Positions 1 to 5,629 of a stretch of 5,844 bases of DNA are shown here, piece after piece (position 1 is the first letter of the stretch; every line of letters begins with the position of its first letter). Under the pieces are notes generated by a model. It saw only the letters and a program-made list of their open reading frames with translations. It searched no databases and was not told where the DNA came from. The stretch spans positions 1 through 5,844 of the forward strand of contig JACNLR010000150.1 of the NCBI GenBank assembly GCA_014381385.1, read 5' to 3'. Origin of the DNA: Planctomycetota bacterium. Lineage in GTDB: Bacteria > Planctomycetota > Phycisphaerae > Phycisphaerales > SM1A02. A program made the translations under genes and the position numbers.

Positions 1-2
1 TT

Positions 3-386
3 CCCTGCCGGATTATTCCCTCGATTCATCGTTCCTCACCCCTTGCTCGTAAGTTGCTTTCGTCCCTACAGGAATCTTTTGCACCAGAGGTTGCGCCGAT
101 AGTCATCCGTGACCACGAAACGCTTCGTGAGGCAGCGAGTTTTGGTCAACCAGTTATTAACTTTGCGCCAGATAGCGAAGCGGAACGTGATTTCGAAGCG
201 CTTGTTGCATGGCTTGAAGAAATCTATTCGCCACCTGCGCCAATCGTTGAAGTTGCTTCGAATGCAGGGGGCAGAGCAGCAGAACTGGCAAAGCGCGTGG
301 GTACATTTGCCCAAATCAATACTAATGATTCTTCCGTTCTTGGGAGAATTATGCCAACCGAGAAACGCGATGCCTCCGAGTTCTGA
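3..386 (+). CDS. ParA/MinD-family ATPase, C-terminal part (5' end outside window)
   Basis: The frame is open from the left edge to TGA at 384-386, giving 127 visible residues, so the N-terminus with the Walker A motif is missing. Visible residues 26-73 match the C-terminal end of ParA/Soj-type ATPases: a predicted beta strand (PIVIRDHETLREA), the family hallmark ASFGQPV at residues 45-51, then a Pro-Asp-Ser turn and a helix containing DFEALVAWLEE. In the family the hallmark follows the last core strand, and the protein dimerises on ATP to position DNA or protein cargo. Beyond this core is a tail of about 50 residues (SPPAP onward) with a short helix around residues 88-100; it has no tyrosine cluster, which argues against a BY-kinase of the CpsD/Wzc type. 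The stop overlaps the next gene by 17 bp, suggesting translational coupling. The family is fairly sure from this fragment; the specific role is not. Confidence 0.85.
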   Translation, partial: PCRIIPSIHRSSPLARKLLSSLQESFAPEVAPIVIRDHETLREAASFGQPVINFAPDSEAERDFEALVAWLEEIYSPPAPIVEVASNAGGRAAELAKRVGTFAQINTNDSSVLGRIMPTEKRDASEF

Positions 387-1527
387 ACAATATGCACAAC
401 TTGCTGCTATGTTCACGACAAGCGAAAACGAAGATGTTGCATCTTCGATAGAACTTCTATTGCCAGCGCATTTGCCGGTCCAAGGTGGGCTGTGGCTTGT
501 GCCCTACGCAGGCAGAGAAGCAGCGCACGGAACGGCGATTCTTGTGCGGATGCATGAAGACACGGTTGATGTAGCAGTTCTTGGACAAGCAGATGTTACA
601 CTCCATGGCTGTGAATCAGTTGAGGATGTTCTTGATCGAACTCAAAACCTACATGCACACTGGGTAGTTCAGCCGCCCTCGGATGCTAACCCTACTTCGT
701 TACTGCATTGCGATGCTGACAGGGTGACACTCCTTTCGGGCGCAGATCAGGCTGCGGTTGTGGGTGCCTACCGCTTACTCAAGGGTTTGATTACAACAAC
801 CAATGAAACAGTTGAGTTGCCAAAAATTCAACTTGTTGTTGTTGGCGCAGAAGAACGTTTAGCCGCTGATGCAGCTAGCCGCATTGTTCAAACGGCGCAT
901 CATCAACTTGACGTTCACATTGACGTGGGGCAACCACTTCCGGCAATGGGCAGTGCGACAAAAGTCGTTTCGCAAGTTACGTTCCAGCGAAGTAGTAACG
1001 TTGTAGATTTATTAGGAAGAATTCGAAACGGTGCAACAGCGCGCGAGGATTGCCAAGTCACGCCACGCTTTACCGAACCAGAGGTAGAAGTTCCTACTGC
1101 GGCTGAATCTGTTGTTGAGATTCAAGAAGCAATACCAGAAAAGAAAGTAGAGCAAATTGCGATTGAGAAAGAGTGCGCACCATTTGCATCACATGTTGAG
1201 GGATTGCTCTCCATCGCACCACGTTGTCCTGAACACGACCACATCGAATTAGCAGTTGATACGAATGGTTGTTTGCATGTTTTGGCAGATGCACGGGATA
1301 TGCGAGATTCTTCTATTGTTGCAGCGTGGGCCGTGCGACATCAAGAGTTACTTGGCATGGCTTGTGGAGGTTTGCAATTCAATGAGCAAGCAACACCAAT
1401 ACAACATCTCTTTACAAACGATGCAGTATCAGTAGCCGATTTGTACGGTTCAGGCGTCCGCATGCACCTGCTGACGGATGTCGACATTGATGGGCATGTA
1501 GGCGTATTTTGTACGCCACTCAATTAA
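370..1527 (+). CDS. Hypothetical protein with a degenerate MinD/ParA-like domain and separate C-terminal domain
   Basis: 385 residues from ATG 370. The frame is open further upstream, but that part only shadows the ParA gene, so ATG 370 with a 17-bp overlap is preferred; its ribosome site is weak (GAGAAA). I do not recognise a named family. Residues about 97-225 resemble the C-terminal half of MinD/FlhG proteins: HWVVQPP in place of the viiDtpp strand, an ADRVTLLSGADQAAVVGAYRLLKGL-type strand and helix (residues 116-140), then IQLVVVGA (153-160) and a DVHIDVGQPLP segment (181-191). No GKGGxGKT-like P-loop is visible, so ATP hydrolysis is unlikely. Residues 232-268 are a Glu/Val-rich, probably disordered linker. 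Residues 270-385 form a distinct domain rich in His and Cys, with HIELAVDTNGCLHVLADA and WAVRHQELLGMACGG. I infer a non-catalytic partner of the upstream ATPase. Confidence is high for the gene and low for the role. Confidence 0.85.
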   Translation: MPPSSEQYAQLAAMFTTSENEDVASSIELLLPAHLPVQGGLWLVPYAGREAAHGTAILVRMHEDTVDVAVLGQADVTLHGCESVEDVLDRTQNLHAHWVVQPPSDANPTSLLHCDADRVTLLSGADQAAVVGAYRLLKGLITTTNETVELPKIQLVVVGAEERLAADAASRIVQTAHHQLDVHIDVGQPLPAMGSATKVVSQVTFQRSSNVVDLLGRIRNGATAREDCQVTPRFTEPEVEVPTAAESVVEIQEAIPEKKVEQIAIEKECAPFASHVEGLLSIAPRCPEHDHIELAVDTNGCLHVLADARDMRDSSIVAAWAVRHQELLGMACGGLQFNEQATPIQHLFTNDAVSVADLYGSGVRMHLLTDVDIDGHVGVFCTPLN

Positions 1528-1564
1528 TATTGCACCATTTTTAGGGGAATAGAATTCACTACGT

Positions 1565-1585
1565 TACAGGGTGCGGTATCCTGTA
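1565..1585 (+). other. Stem-loop over the GTG start candidate of the DUF2752 gene
   Basis: TACAGGGT (1565-1572) pairs with ATCCTGTA (1578-1585) through 8 bp including one G-U pair, leaving a 5-nt GCGGT loop. There is no T-run after it, so it is not an intrinsic terminator. It contains the GTG codon at 1571, which could either be hidden by the stem or simply not be the true start. It is the only notable structure in the 43-nt gap after the preceding gene. Confidence 0.45.
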
Positions 1586-2059
1586 CCCGCTGTGGAACAC
1601 GAAGAGAGTGAATTTCAATTACGGATGCCAGTAAAATCTGAGCGTGCGCGTCGCATGTCCGCTCTTGGGGTTGGCGTAGTGGCAACAATATTACTTTGTA
1701 TCGCACTTCTGTTGAAACCATCCGCCAAAGGGATAGGGACGCACCAGCAACTAGGCTTACCGGTATGTGGTTGGGTGGCAGCAGCCGACATTCCATGCCC
1801 AACGTGTGGGATGACAACCGCTTGGAGCCATACAGTTCGTGGGCAGCTTCCATCGGCGTTTATGGCGCAACCACTTGGTATGTTGCTAGCGTTCGCAGCA
1901 TTTTTTGTCGCTATTGGGGGGTTTTTTACTGCAAGTACTGGGTATTCCTTTCAGGCACTTCTGTACCGATTCTCGCCAACAAAAGTCATAATTCTGATTA
2001 CAACGCTGATTATTTTGTCGTGGGTGTTTAAAATCCTTTTACACAAAGGAGTTTTATGA
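1571..2059 (+). CDS. DUF2752 domain membrane protein
   Basis: 162 residues if started at GTG 1571. An alternative start is ATG 1625, giving 144 residues. No good ribosome site precedes either, and a stem-loop covers the GTG, so the start is uncertain. The DUF2752 signature is clear: GLPVCGW (residues 62-68), then PCPTCGMTTAW (75-85) with paired cysteines at 76 and 79, and AQPLG (99-103) at the beginning of a membrane segment. Predicted membrane helices lie at about 32-48, 102-119 and 137-155, with a basic SERARR stretch before the first. DUF2752 proteins are small inner-membrane proteins common in planctomycetes and other phyla; their biochemical role is not established, and the Cys pair suggests metal or redox chemistry only by analogy. 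The stop overlaps the next start (ATGA), indicating coupled translation with the lipoprotein gene. Confidence 0.88.
   Translation: MRYPVPAVEHEESEFQLRMPVKSERARRMSALGVGVVATILLCIALLLKPSAKGIGTHQQLGLPVCGWVAAADIPCPTCGMTTAWSHTVRGQLPSAFMAQPLGMLLAFAAFFVAIGGFFTASTGYSFQALLYRFSPTKVIILITTLIILSWVFKILLHKGVL
2046..2051 (+). promoter_or_regulatory. Strong Shine-Dalgarno site of the first lipoprotein gene
   Basis: AAGGAG sits 4 nt before ATG 2056. It is the best ribosome site of the operon and fixes this start. It lies inside the last codons of the DUF2752 gene. Confidence 0.8.
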
Positions 2060-2730
2060 TTCGATTACTACTTTCTATTATTGTTTTGTTATTAGTCGCG
2101 GCAGTGTCTGGTTGCTCTGTATTTGCTTTTGGCGGTTCAATGATGCAAGCACATGAAGACCAAAAGTTGATAGAAAAATATGCAGCTTACGATGTAGAGG
2201 GTAAAACTGTGGCGGTCGTAATAGATACAGATTTAGCCGTGCACTACGAACATCCAGGCATTTCAAACTTAATCGCAGAAGCCATAGCCGGAAGAATTGC
2301 AAAATTTGCAAAGAACGTACAAGTTATACATCCGGGCTTAGTTGCACAATGGCAATTTGAAACTCCCCAGTGGTCAGCAATGCCAACAACCGAGATTGCA
2401 ACTTCCCTTAACGTTGATTGTGTTATTTATATTGATTTACATAATTACCGATTAACACCTCCCGGCAATCAGTGGCTTTGGGAAGGACTTTGCAGCGCAA
2501 CGATTGGAATAATCGAAGCAAACAGTTATGAACAAGATGGCTTTGCAGAGACATTTGATATTTCTGTGACCTTTCCGAAACGTCCGAGTGTTTTAAGTCG
2601 AGAAGAGGCAAGTGAAGCGGATATTGAACGAGGATTGCTCAACGAATTTATCAAAGAAACCGCTTGGCTCTTTTACTTCCACGTTGAACCTAAACACCCA
2701 GACCGCTATCGGCAGGAGTTAGAAAAATGA
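2056..2730 (+). CDS. Putative lipoprotein (first of a tandem pair)
   Basis: 224 residues. The N-terminus is a lipoprotein signal: positively charged MIR, a hydrophobic run, then lipobox VSGC with the lipidated Cys at residue 20. The mature protein should be anchored in a membrane facing the periplasm; Ser at +2 favours outer-membrane sorting under the Escherichia coli rule, which may not apply here. The body begins with a strand TVAVVIDTD (51-59), followed by a helix with NLIAEAIAGRIAKFA (71-85) and a strand VQVIHPG (88-94). A second strand set starts at VDCVIYIDLHNYRLT (120-134), and a C-terminal helix ends with Tyr/Phe/His-rich WLFYFHV (204-210). This alternating layout resembles periplasmic CsgG/TolB-N-like alpha/beta domains, but I do not recognise the family. 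The next gene product has the same layout and similar motifs. The start has a strong AAGGAG, and ATGA overlaps join it to both neighbours. Confidence 0.88.
   Translation: MIRLLLSIIVLLLVAAVSGCSVFAFGGSMMQAHEDQKLIEKYAAYDVEGKTVAVVIDTDLAVHYEHPGISNLIAEAIAGRIAKFAKNVQVIHPGLVAQWQFETPQWSAMPTTEIATSLNVDCVIYIDLHNYRLTPPGNQWLWEGLCSATIGIIEANSYEQDGFAETFDISVTFPKRPSVLSREEASEADIERGLLNEFIKETAWLFYFHVEPKHPDRYRQELEK
2714..2718 (+). promoter_or_regulatory. Shine-Dalgarno site of the second lipoprotein gene
   Basis: AGGAG lies 8 nt before ATG 2727, an ideal spacing, and supports the ATGA-overlapping start. Confidence 0.75.
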
Positions 2731-3374
2731 AAACACTCCTACTTATTTGTTTGTTTTGCTGTTGTTTTATGTTGTCTTCTTGCAATATTGCAGCAGGCGT
2801 TTCTTACATTATTACGCCAGACCCTTCACAGAAAGCAATATACACTCTTCAAGATGTCCGAACGGTGGTCTTTGTTGATGATCGGCGAAATACTATGCAT
2901 CCGAGTCGGCTCAGGCTCGTAGTTGCAGACAGGGTGACTACAGATTTGCTTTCAAAGAAAATTATTACTACGTTAGTTTCACCCAAAGATGTTTTTCGTG
3001 TAAGTGCAACCAACGACAGATACAATGAGCCTCTTCCGATTGCAGCGCTAGGAAAATCGGTAGAGGCAGATGTTGTGATTTATGTTGAACTAGATTCATT
3101 CGGACTGACAAACGATGGACAAACTGCAAATCCAACCGCGTCCTGTAGTTTACGAGTCATAAGTGTCGCTGAGTCCAAACGATTGTTTCCAACCGATCAG
3201 GCATCTCATTTTGTTCGTGCAACTCTAAAGAAAGTTAAACCTCATCGCATTGCTTCCAACAGTGAAATCCGAAAGTTAGCAGAAGAGCTTGCCCAAGAAC
3301 TTGGAGATGCAATTGCGAAGGTCTTTTACGATCACAATATTGGTCGACTTGGCGAAAATTTAAATCGAAAGTAA
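2727..3374 (+). CDS. Putative lipoprotein (second of a tandem pair)
   Basis: 215 residues. The signal peptide is Cys-rich (C8, C11, C12, C13) and ends in lipobox LSSC, with the lipidated Cys at residue 19 and Asn at +2. The mature part follows the same plan as the preceding protein: strand RTVVFVDDR (45-53), a helix with RLRLVVADRVTTDLLSKK (61-78), strand and turn around SPKDVFRV (85-92), then ADVVIYVELDSFGLT (114-128). This last motif aligns with VDCVIYIDLHNYRLT in the neighbour, and a Cys-Ser strand follows in both (SCSLRVISV here, LCSATIGII there). The C-terminus is a long amphipathic helix (about 178-201). I infer an ancient tandem duplication and possibly a heteromeric lipoprotein complex in the periplasm. 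The family is not recognised. An AGGAG site and ATGA overlap support the start; only 3 nt separate its stop from the next gene. Confidence 0.88.
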   Translation: MKTLLLICLFCCCFMLSSCNIAAGVSYIITPDPSQKAIYTLQDVRTVVFVDDRRNTMHPSRLRLVVADRVTTDLLSKKIITTLVSPKDVFRVSATNDRYNEPLPIAALGKSVEADVVIYVELDSFGLTNDGQTANPTASCSLRVISVAESKRLFPTDQASHFVRATLKKVKPHRIASNSEIRKLAEELAQELGDAIAKVFYDHNIGRLGENLNRK

Positions 3375-3377
3375 ATT

Positions 3378-4451
3378 GTGCAAGCACTGCATGTCGTTAC
3401 GCCTTCTGATCCTTTAACAACTGTAGAAATGGTTGGGCTGCTAAAAATAACGCAGCAACAACTAGGGGGTAAGCAGAACATCCTCGTAATTGGAGATGCG
3501 GCGGCTGTTATGCGTCTGCGGCAAAGTGGTCTGTCTATCCTTGGGTCTATCGATGGAAAAATGAATGCATCAAAGACGCTCATTTCTCGTTTTGAGCGAG
3601 TGCTTAATAGGGGGTATTCCAAAGGTTTGACGCATATAGTCGGTTGGGGATTGAGTGCGAGTTCTGTTGTAAGTCGAGTTACTTCGGAATTGCATAAGGT
3701 AGCGTATGTTGATGGAATTGATCCCAAAGCATCATTGCAATCGAATGATACGTTATTCATTCCCACGAGCGGGCAAGGCGCATCGTGTTTAAGAGCAATG
3801 GGCATCGGTGAGGATTGGGTTTCTGAGCCGCTCGTTGGGGTTGAGCCCACGCCTATGATTGCAAGCCAATCGTTCGTACGAGAAACATTGCGAATCGAGG
3901 GTGATCCACATGTAATCGCAATTGTCGGGGGTTCTAGTTCTGCCCAAGAAATTCTTCAAATGGCGTTTCGAATTAAAACTACTGGCAAGAACGTGATTTT
4001 TGTTTTGCCCTCCGACTATGTCAATCAAGGGGAGTTAATTCGGGTTGCGAATCAACGGGATTTAGATCATCTGATTTTTACCACGCCTCCCGCACTTCGT
4101 GCAATCGACGTGATTGCCTATGCTGATGGTGTGTGGGTCCCAAACACAACTGGCGTATTATCGACGAACTGCGTTCTCGAAGTTCTCAAAGTGGCGTGGG
4201 AGGGAGTGCCCCTTGCAGTGCAATCAACTCATCCAATTCGGAGTGTACCTATGGTTGGTTCATCTCTTGCTTGGGCAGACGATCAATTGAATGTAAGCAC
4301 TTGGATTTTGGAAAGTATTTGTGGGGATGCTAAGCGTAAAGGTGCCACTGAGTTAACTGCACATGTGCGGTCAATTGCAGCGCCATATCGTTTTGTAGAG
4401 GGGCTACAACAGCGAGCTTCGATAACGCATTCTTTACGAAGTTGTTGTTGA
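3378..4451 (+). CDS. GT-B type glycosyltransferase-like protein, probably degenerate
   Basis: 357 residues from GTG 3378, 3 nt after the previous stop; no strong ribosome site, so reinitiation is likely. The N-terminal half (1-165) begins with HVVTPSDPLTTVEM, like the opening strand of GT4-type glycosyltransferases, and contains THIVGWGLSA (85-94). The C-terminal half (about 177-345) starts with VIAIVGGSSSAQEILQMAF (179-197), then a strand NVIFVLPSD (205-213), a predicted acceptor/donor-side segment RDLDHLIFTTPPA (227-239) and the closing IDVIAYADGVWVP...LEVLKVAWEGVPLA block (243-280). That block corresponds to the GT4 nucleotide-sugar site with its EX7E motif; Glu268 is present but the first Glu position (residue 260) is Val. 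I infer a GT-B fold with altered or lost catalysis. The last codons overlap the convergent flavin reductase gene by 18 bp. The fold is moderately supported; substrate is unknown. Confidence 0.85.
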   Translation: MQALHVVTPSDPLTTVEMVGLLKITQQQLGGKQNILVIGDAAAVMRLRQSGLSILGSIDGKMNASKTLISRFERVLNRGYSKGLTHIVGWGLSASSVVSRVTSELHKVAYVDGIDPKASLQSNDTLFIPTSGQGASCLRAMGIGEDWVSEPLVGVEPTPMIASQSFVRETLRIEGDPHVIAIVGGSSSAQEILQMAFRIKTTGKNVIFVLPSDYVNQGELIRVANQRDLDHLIFTTPPALRAIDVIAYADGVWVPNTTGVLSTNCVLEVLKVAWEGVPLAVQSTHPIRSVPMVGSSLAWADDQLNVSTWILESICGDAKRKGATELTAHVRSIAAPYRFVEGLQQRASITHSLRSCC

Positions 4452-4979
4452 AGTTGCTGGTGTTGATCTTGGAGATTTGCGACGTTCGTGTATCGGCGAT
4501 TGAATACTATCGCCTTTTTTTGAACCTCGTTTGGGTAACTCCATATGCGCCGCAACAACTTGTCCAAGATACAAACGACAATCTGCGTCGGGTGAGAGGT
4601 GCCCCTCCAACTTGCAATCAAGCCAAAGTCTTGATTCAGGCAAAATCGGCATACCAGTCACTGCTTTTTTAGTTGCGATGGAAAGAAACGGGTCGTCCTC
4701 AAGATCGTGTTCACTGCCAAATAATCGCAGTGCGCGTCGATCGTTTGCTCGAACCATGCAGAGTGCAAAAGCCCGTGCGTCTCGTAGCATTGGTTCAATC
4801 GGTTGTCCCTTTGGAATTGCTACGACGACCATTGGCGGCTCTGTGCTGCATTGCTGAACCCAACGAGTCAAGATGCCATCCTTAAACTTATCGTATTGAC
4901 ACGTTAAAACAAAAAGTGCGGATGGCACGTTTTGCAATGCGTTGTGGATTAGTTGTGGATGAAGTGGGTTGATTGTCAT
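4434..4979 (-). CDS. Flavin reductase-like FMN-binding protein
   Basis: 181 residues from ATG (complement of 4977-4979). The sequence matches the flavin reductase-like split-barrel family: VPSALFVLTC (18-27), GILTRWVQQCSTEPPMVVVAI (35-55; the flavin phosphate-binding GxxTxWVQQ region has Arg39 where Ser is common), a KGQPIEPMLRD helix (58-67) and FALCMV (71-76). A strand FLSIATKKAVTGMPIL (98-113) and LGQVVAAHM (138-146) complete the barrel. Such proteins bind FMN and use NAD(P)H, acting in the cytoplasm as electron donors or stand-alone oxidoreductases. The domain ends near residue 148; residues 149-181 are a basic, Ser/Thr/Pro-rich tail that overlaps the terminator and the convergent gene and looks like non-conserved extension. 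A TTG at 5070-5072 with a good AAGGTGA would add 31 residues, but ATG 4979 fits the family's usual N-terminus better. Confidence 0.88.
   Translation of the reverse strand: MTINPLHPQLIHNALQNVPSALFVLTCQYDKFKDGILTRWVQQCSTEPPMVVVAIPKGQPIEPMLRDARAFALCMVRANDRRALRLFGSEHDLEDDPFLSIATKKAVTGMPILPESRLWLDCKLEGHLSPDADCRLYLGQVVAAHMELPKRGSKKGDSIQSPIHERRKSPRSTPATSTTTS
4495..4521 (+). terminator. Rho-independent terminator of the + strand operon
   Basis: GGCGAT (4495-4500) pairs perfectly with ATCGCC (4509-4514) around an 8-nt loop and is followed directly by seven T (4515-4521). It begins 43 nt after the stop of the glycosyltransferase-like gene. On the opposite strand the hairpin is not followed by a T-run, so it acts on + strand transcription only. 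It lies inside the C-terminal tail codons of the convergent flavin reductase gene. Confidence 0.88.
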
Positions 4980-5053
4980 AATGTAATCGGAACACGATAA
5001 ATTAACAGAACATCTTGCGAATACTACAGTTAGAGTGCCACGTGGGTGTTGAA

Positions 5054-5105
5054 TTGCAACGTCCGAGAACAAACTTCTTCACCTTTTTTTGACAAAGTGT
5101 TGCAA
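5054..5105. repeat. 7-bp inverted repeat in the divergent intergenic region
   Basis: TTGCAAC at 5054-5060 and its exact complement GTTGCAA at 5099-5105 are separated by 38 bp and flank the TTGACA element. It could be a paired operator, but a 7-bp match in an AT-rich intergenic region may be chance. Confidence 0.3.
5089..5094 (+). promoter_or_regulatory. Possible -35 element for mraZ
   Basis: TTGACA matches the sigma70 -35 consensus exactly and lies 70 bp before the mraZ start. No convincing -10 box sits 16-18 bp downstream: the position where it should be is occupied by the G-rich MraZ boxes. It could use an unusual -10 or be coincidental. Confidence 0.4.
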
Positions 5106-5107
5106 AA

Positions 5108-5142
5108 TGGGGAAAGGTGGGGTACTGTGGGGGCGATTGGTA
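5108..5142 (+). promoter_or_regulatory. MraZ operator: three TGGGG boxes plus a degenerate fourth
   Basis: TGGGG occurs at 5108-5112, 5118-5122 and 5128-5132, each separated by exactly 5 nt, and TGGTA follows in the same phase at 5138-5142. MraZ is known to bind TGGG-type direct repeats with this 10-bp period upstream of its own gene, one subunit pair per box, and to repress the division and cell wall cluster. The array ends 22 nt before the mraZ start codon, where such operators normally lie. Autoregulation here is therefore well supported. Confidence 0.9.
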
Positions 5143-5164
5143 ATGAAGAACCAAAGCATACACA

Positions 5165-5629
5165 ATGTTATTCACAGGCGAAACAGAACGATCTATCGAC
5201 GAAAAGCAGCGAATCTCTATTCCAACAGAAATGCGACTTGCTTTTGCTGCCGAACATGGCACGAGCATTGTATATGCATCACCAGGCCCCAATGCTTCCA
5301 TATGGTTGTGGCCAGAAGCAACGTTTCAAAAGAGGGCGAACACAATCGAGCAATCGCTTTTGCAGGACGAAGACGAGATGGATCTCGAACAAGTACTCTT
5401 TTCGCAATCGAGGAGACTCGAAATAGACAAACAAGGAAGAATTCGATTACCCGAAATGTTGCTATCGCTCGCGGGAATTGCACGGCAGGCAGTAATTCTT
5501 GGCGTACGAGATCACCTAGAAGTGGTAGATGCGCAGAAATGGGCACCAGTGCGGGACGAGAATCTATCGAAACTCAGAGAAATAATGGTACGAGTCAGGA
5601 AAAACAGGGGCAGGGGTCTTGGCGAATAA
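5165..5629 (+). CDS. mraZ: Transcriptional regulator MraZ
   Basis: 154 residues, near the usual family length of about 140-150. It carries the two AbrB-like MraZ half-domains, each with its DxxxR DNA-binding signature: DEKQR at 12-16 followed by ISIP, and DKQGR at 88-92 followed by IRLP. The opening MLFTGETERSID is typical of MraZ. Family members form ring-shaped octamers or dodecamers that bind TGGGG-type repeats and control the dcw (division and cell wall) cluster. The matching operator is present just upstream. The C-terminal helix ends in a basic tail (RVRKNRGRG) slightly longer than usual. ATG 5165 has no strong ribosome site, only AAAG about 8 nt upstream; the N-terminal motif nevertheless fixes the start. 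The stop overlaps the next ATG as TAATG. The gene is divergent from the flavin reductase gene. Confidence 0.96.
   Translation: MLFTGETERSIDEKQRISIPTEMRLAFAAEHGTSIVYASPGPNASIWLWPEATFQKRANTIEQSLLQDEDEMDLEQVLFSQSRRLEIDKQGRIRLPEMLLSLAGIARQAVILGVRDHLEVVDAQKWAPVRDENLSKLREIMVRVRKNRGRGLGE

Noticed and set aside
109..369. Upstream extension of the second gene's frame.
   Set aside because: It lies entirely within the ParA coding region in another frame, and its product is a basic, non-conserved shadow; ATG 370 is a better start.
3332..3850. 172-residue open frame on the - strand opposite the start of the glycosyltransferase-like gene.
   Set aside because: It is antisense to a gene with clear fold motifs and spans the boundary with the lipoprotein gene; its product has no recognisable domain.
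4351..4368. Two abutting perfect palindromes, AGTTAACT and GCACATGTGC.
   Set aside because: They are inside well-supported coding sequence, with no further copies noticed and no link to a promoter; probably chance.
4440..4470. GTT-rich simple repeat at the convergent gene ends.
   Set aside because: It is short and imperfect low-complexity sequence, explained by the Thr/Ser-rich tail of the - strand gene.
5014..5034. TGGCAC on the - strand upstream of the flavin reductase gene, resembling a sigma54 -24 element.
   Set aside because: The matching -12 TTGC is absent at the required spacing.
5089..5628. Long + strand frame open from 5089 through the whole of mraZ.
   Set aside because: It overlaps the well-supported mraZ frame, and its product there is rich in Arg, Cys and Trp without recognisable motifs. 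Only the part after the mraZ stop is kept, as a low-confidence small gene.
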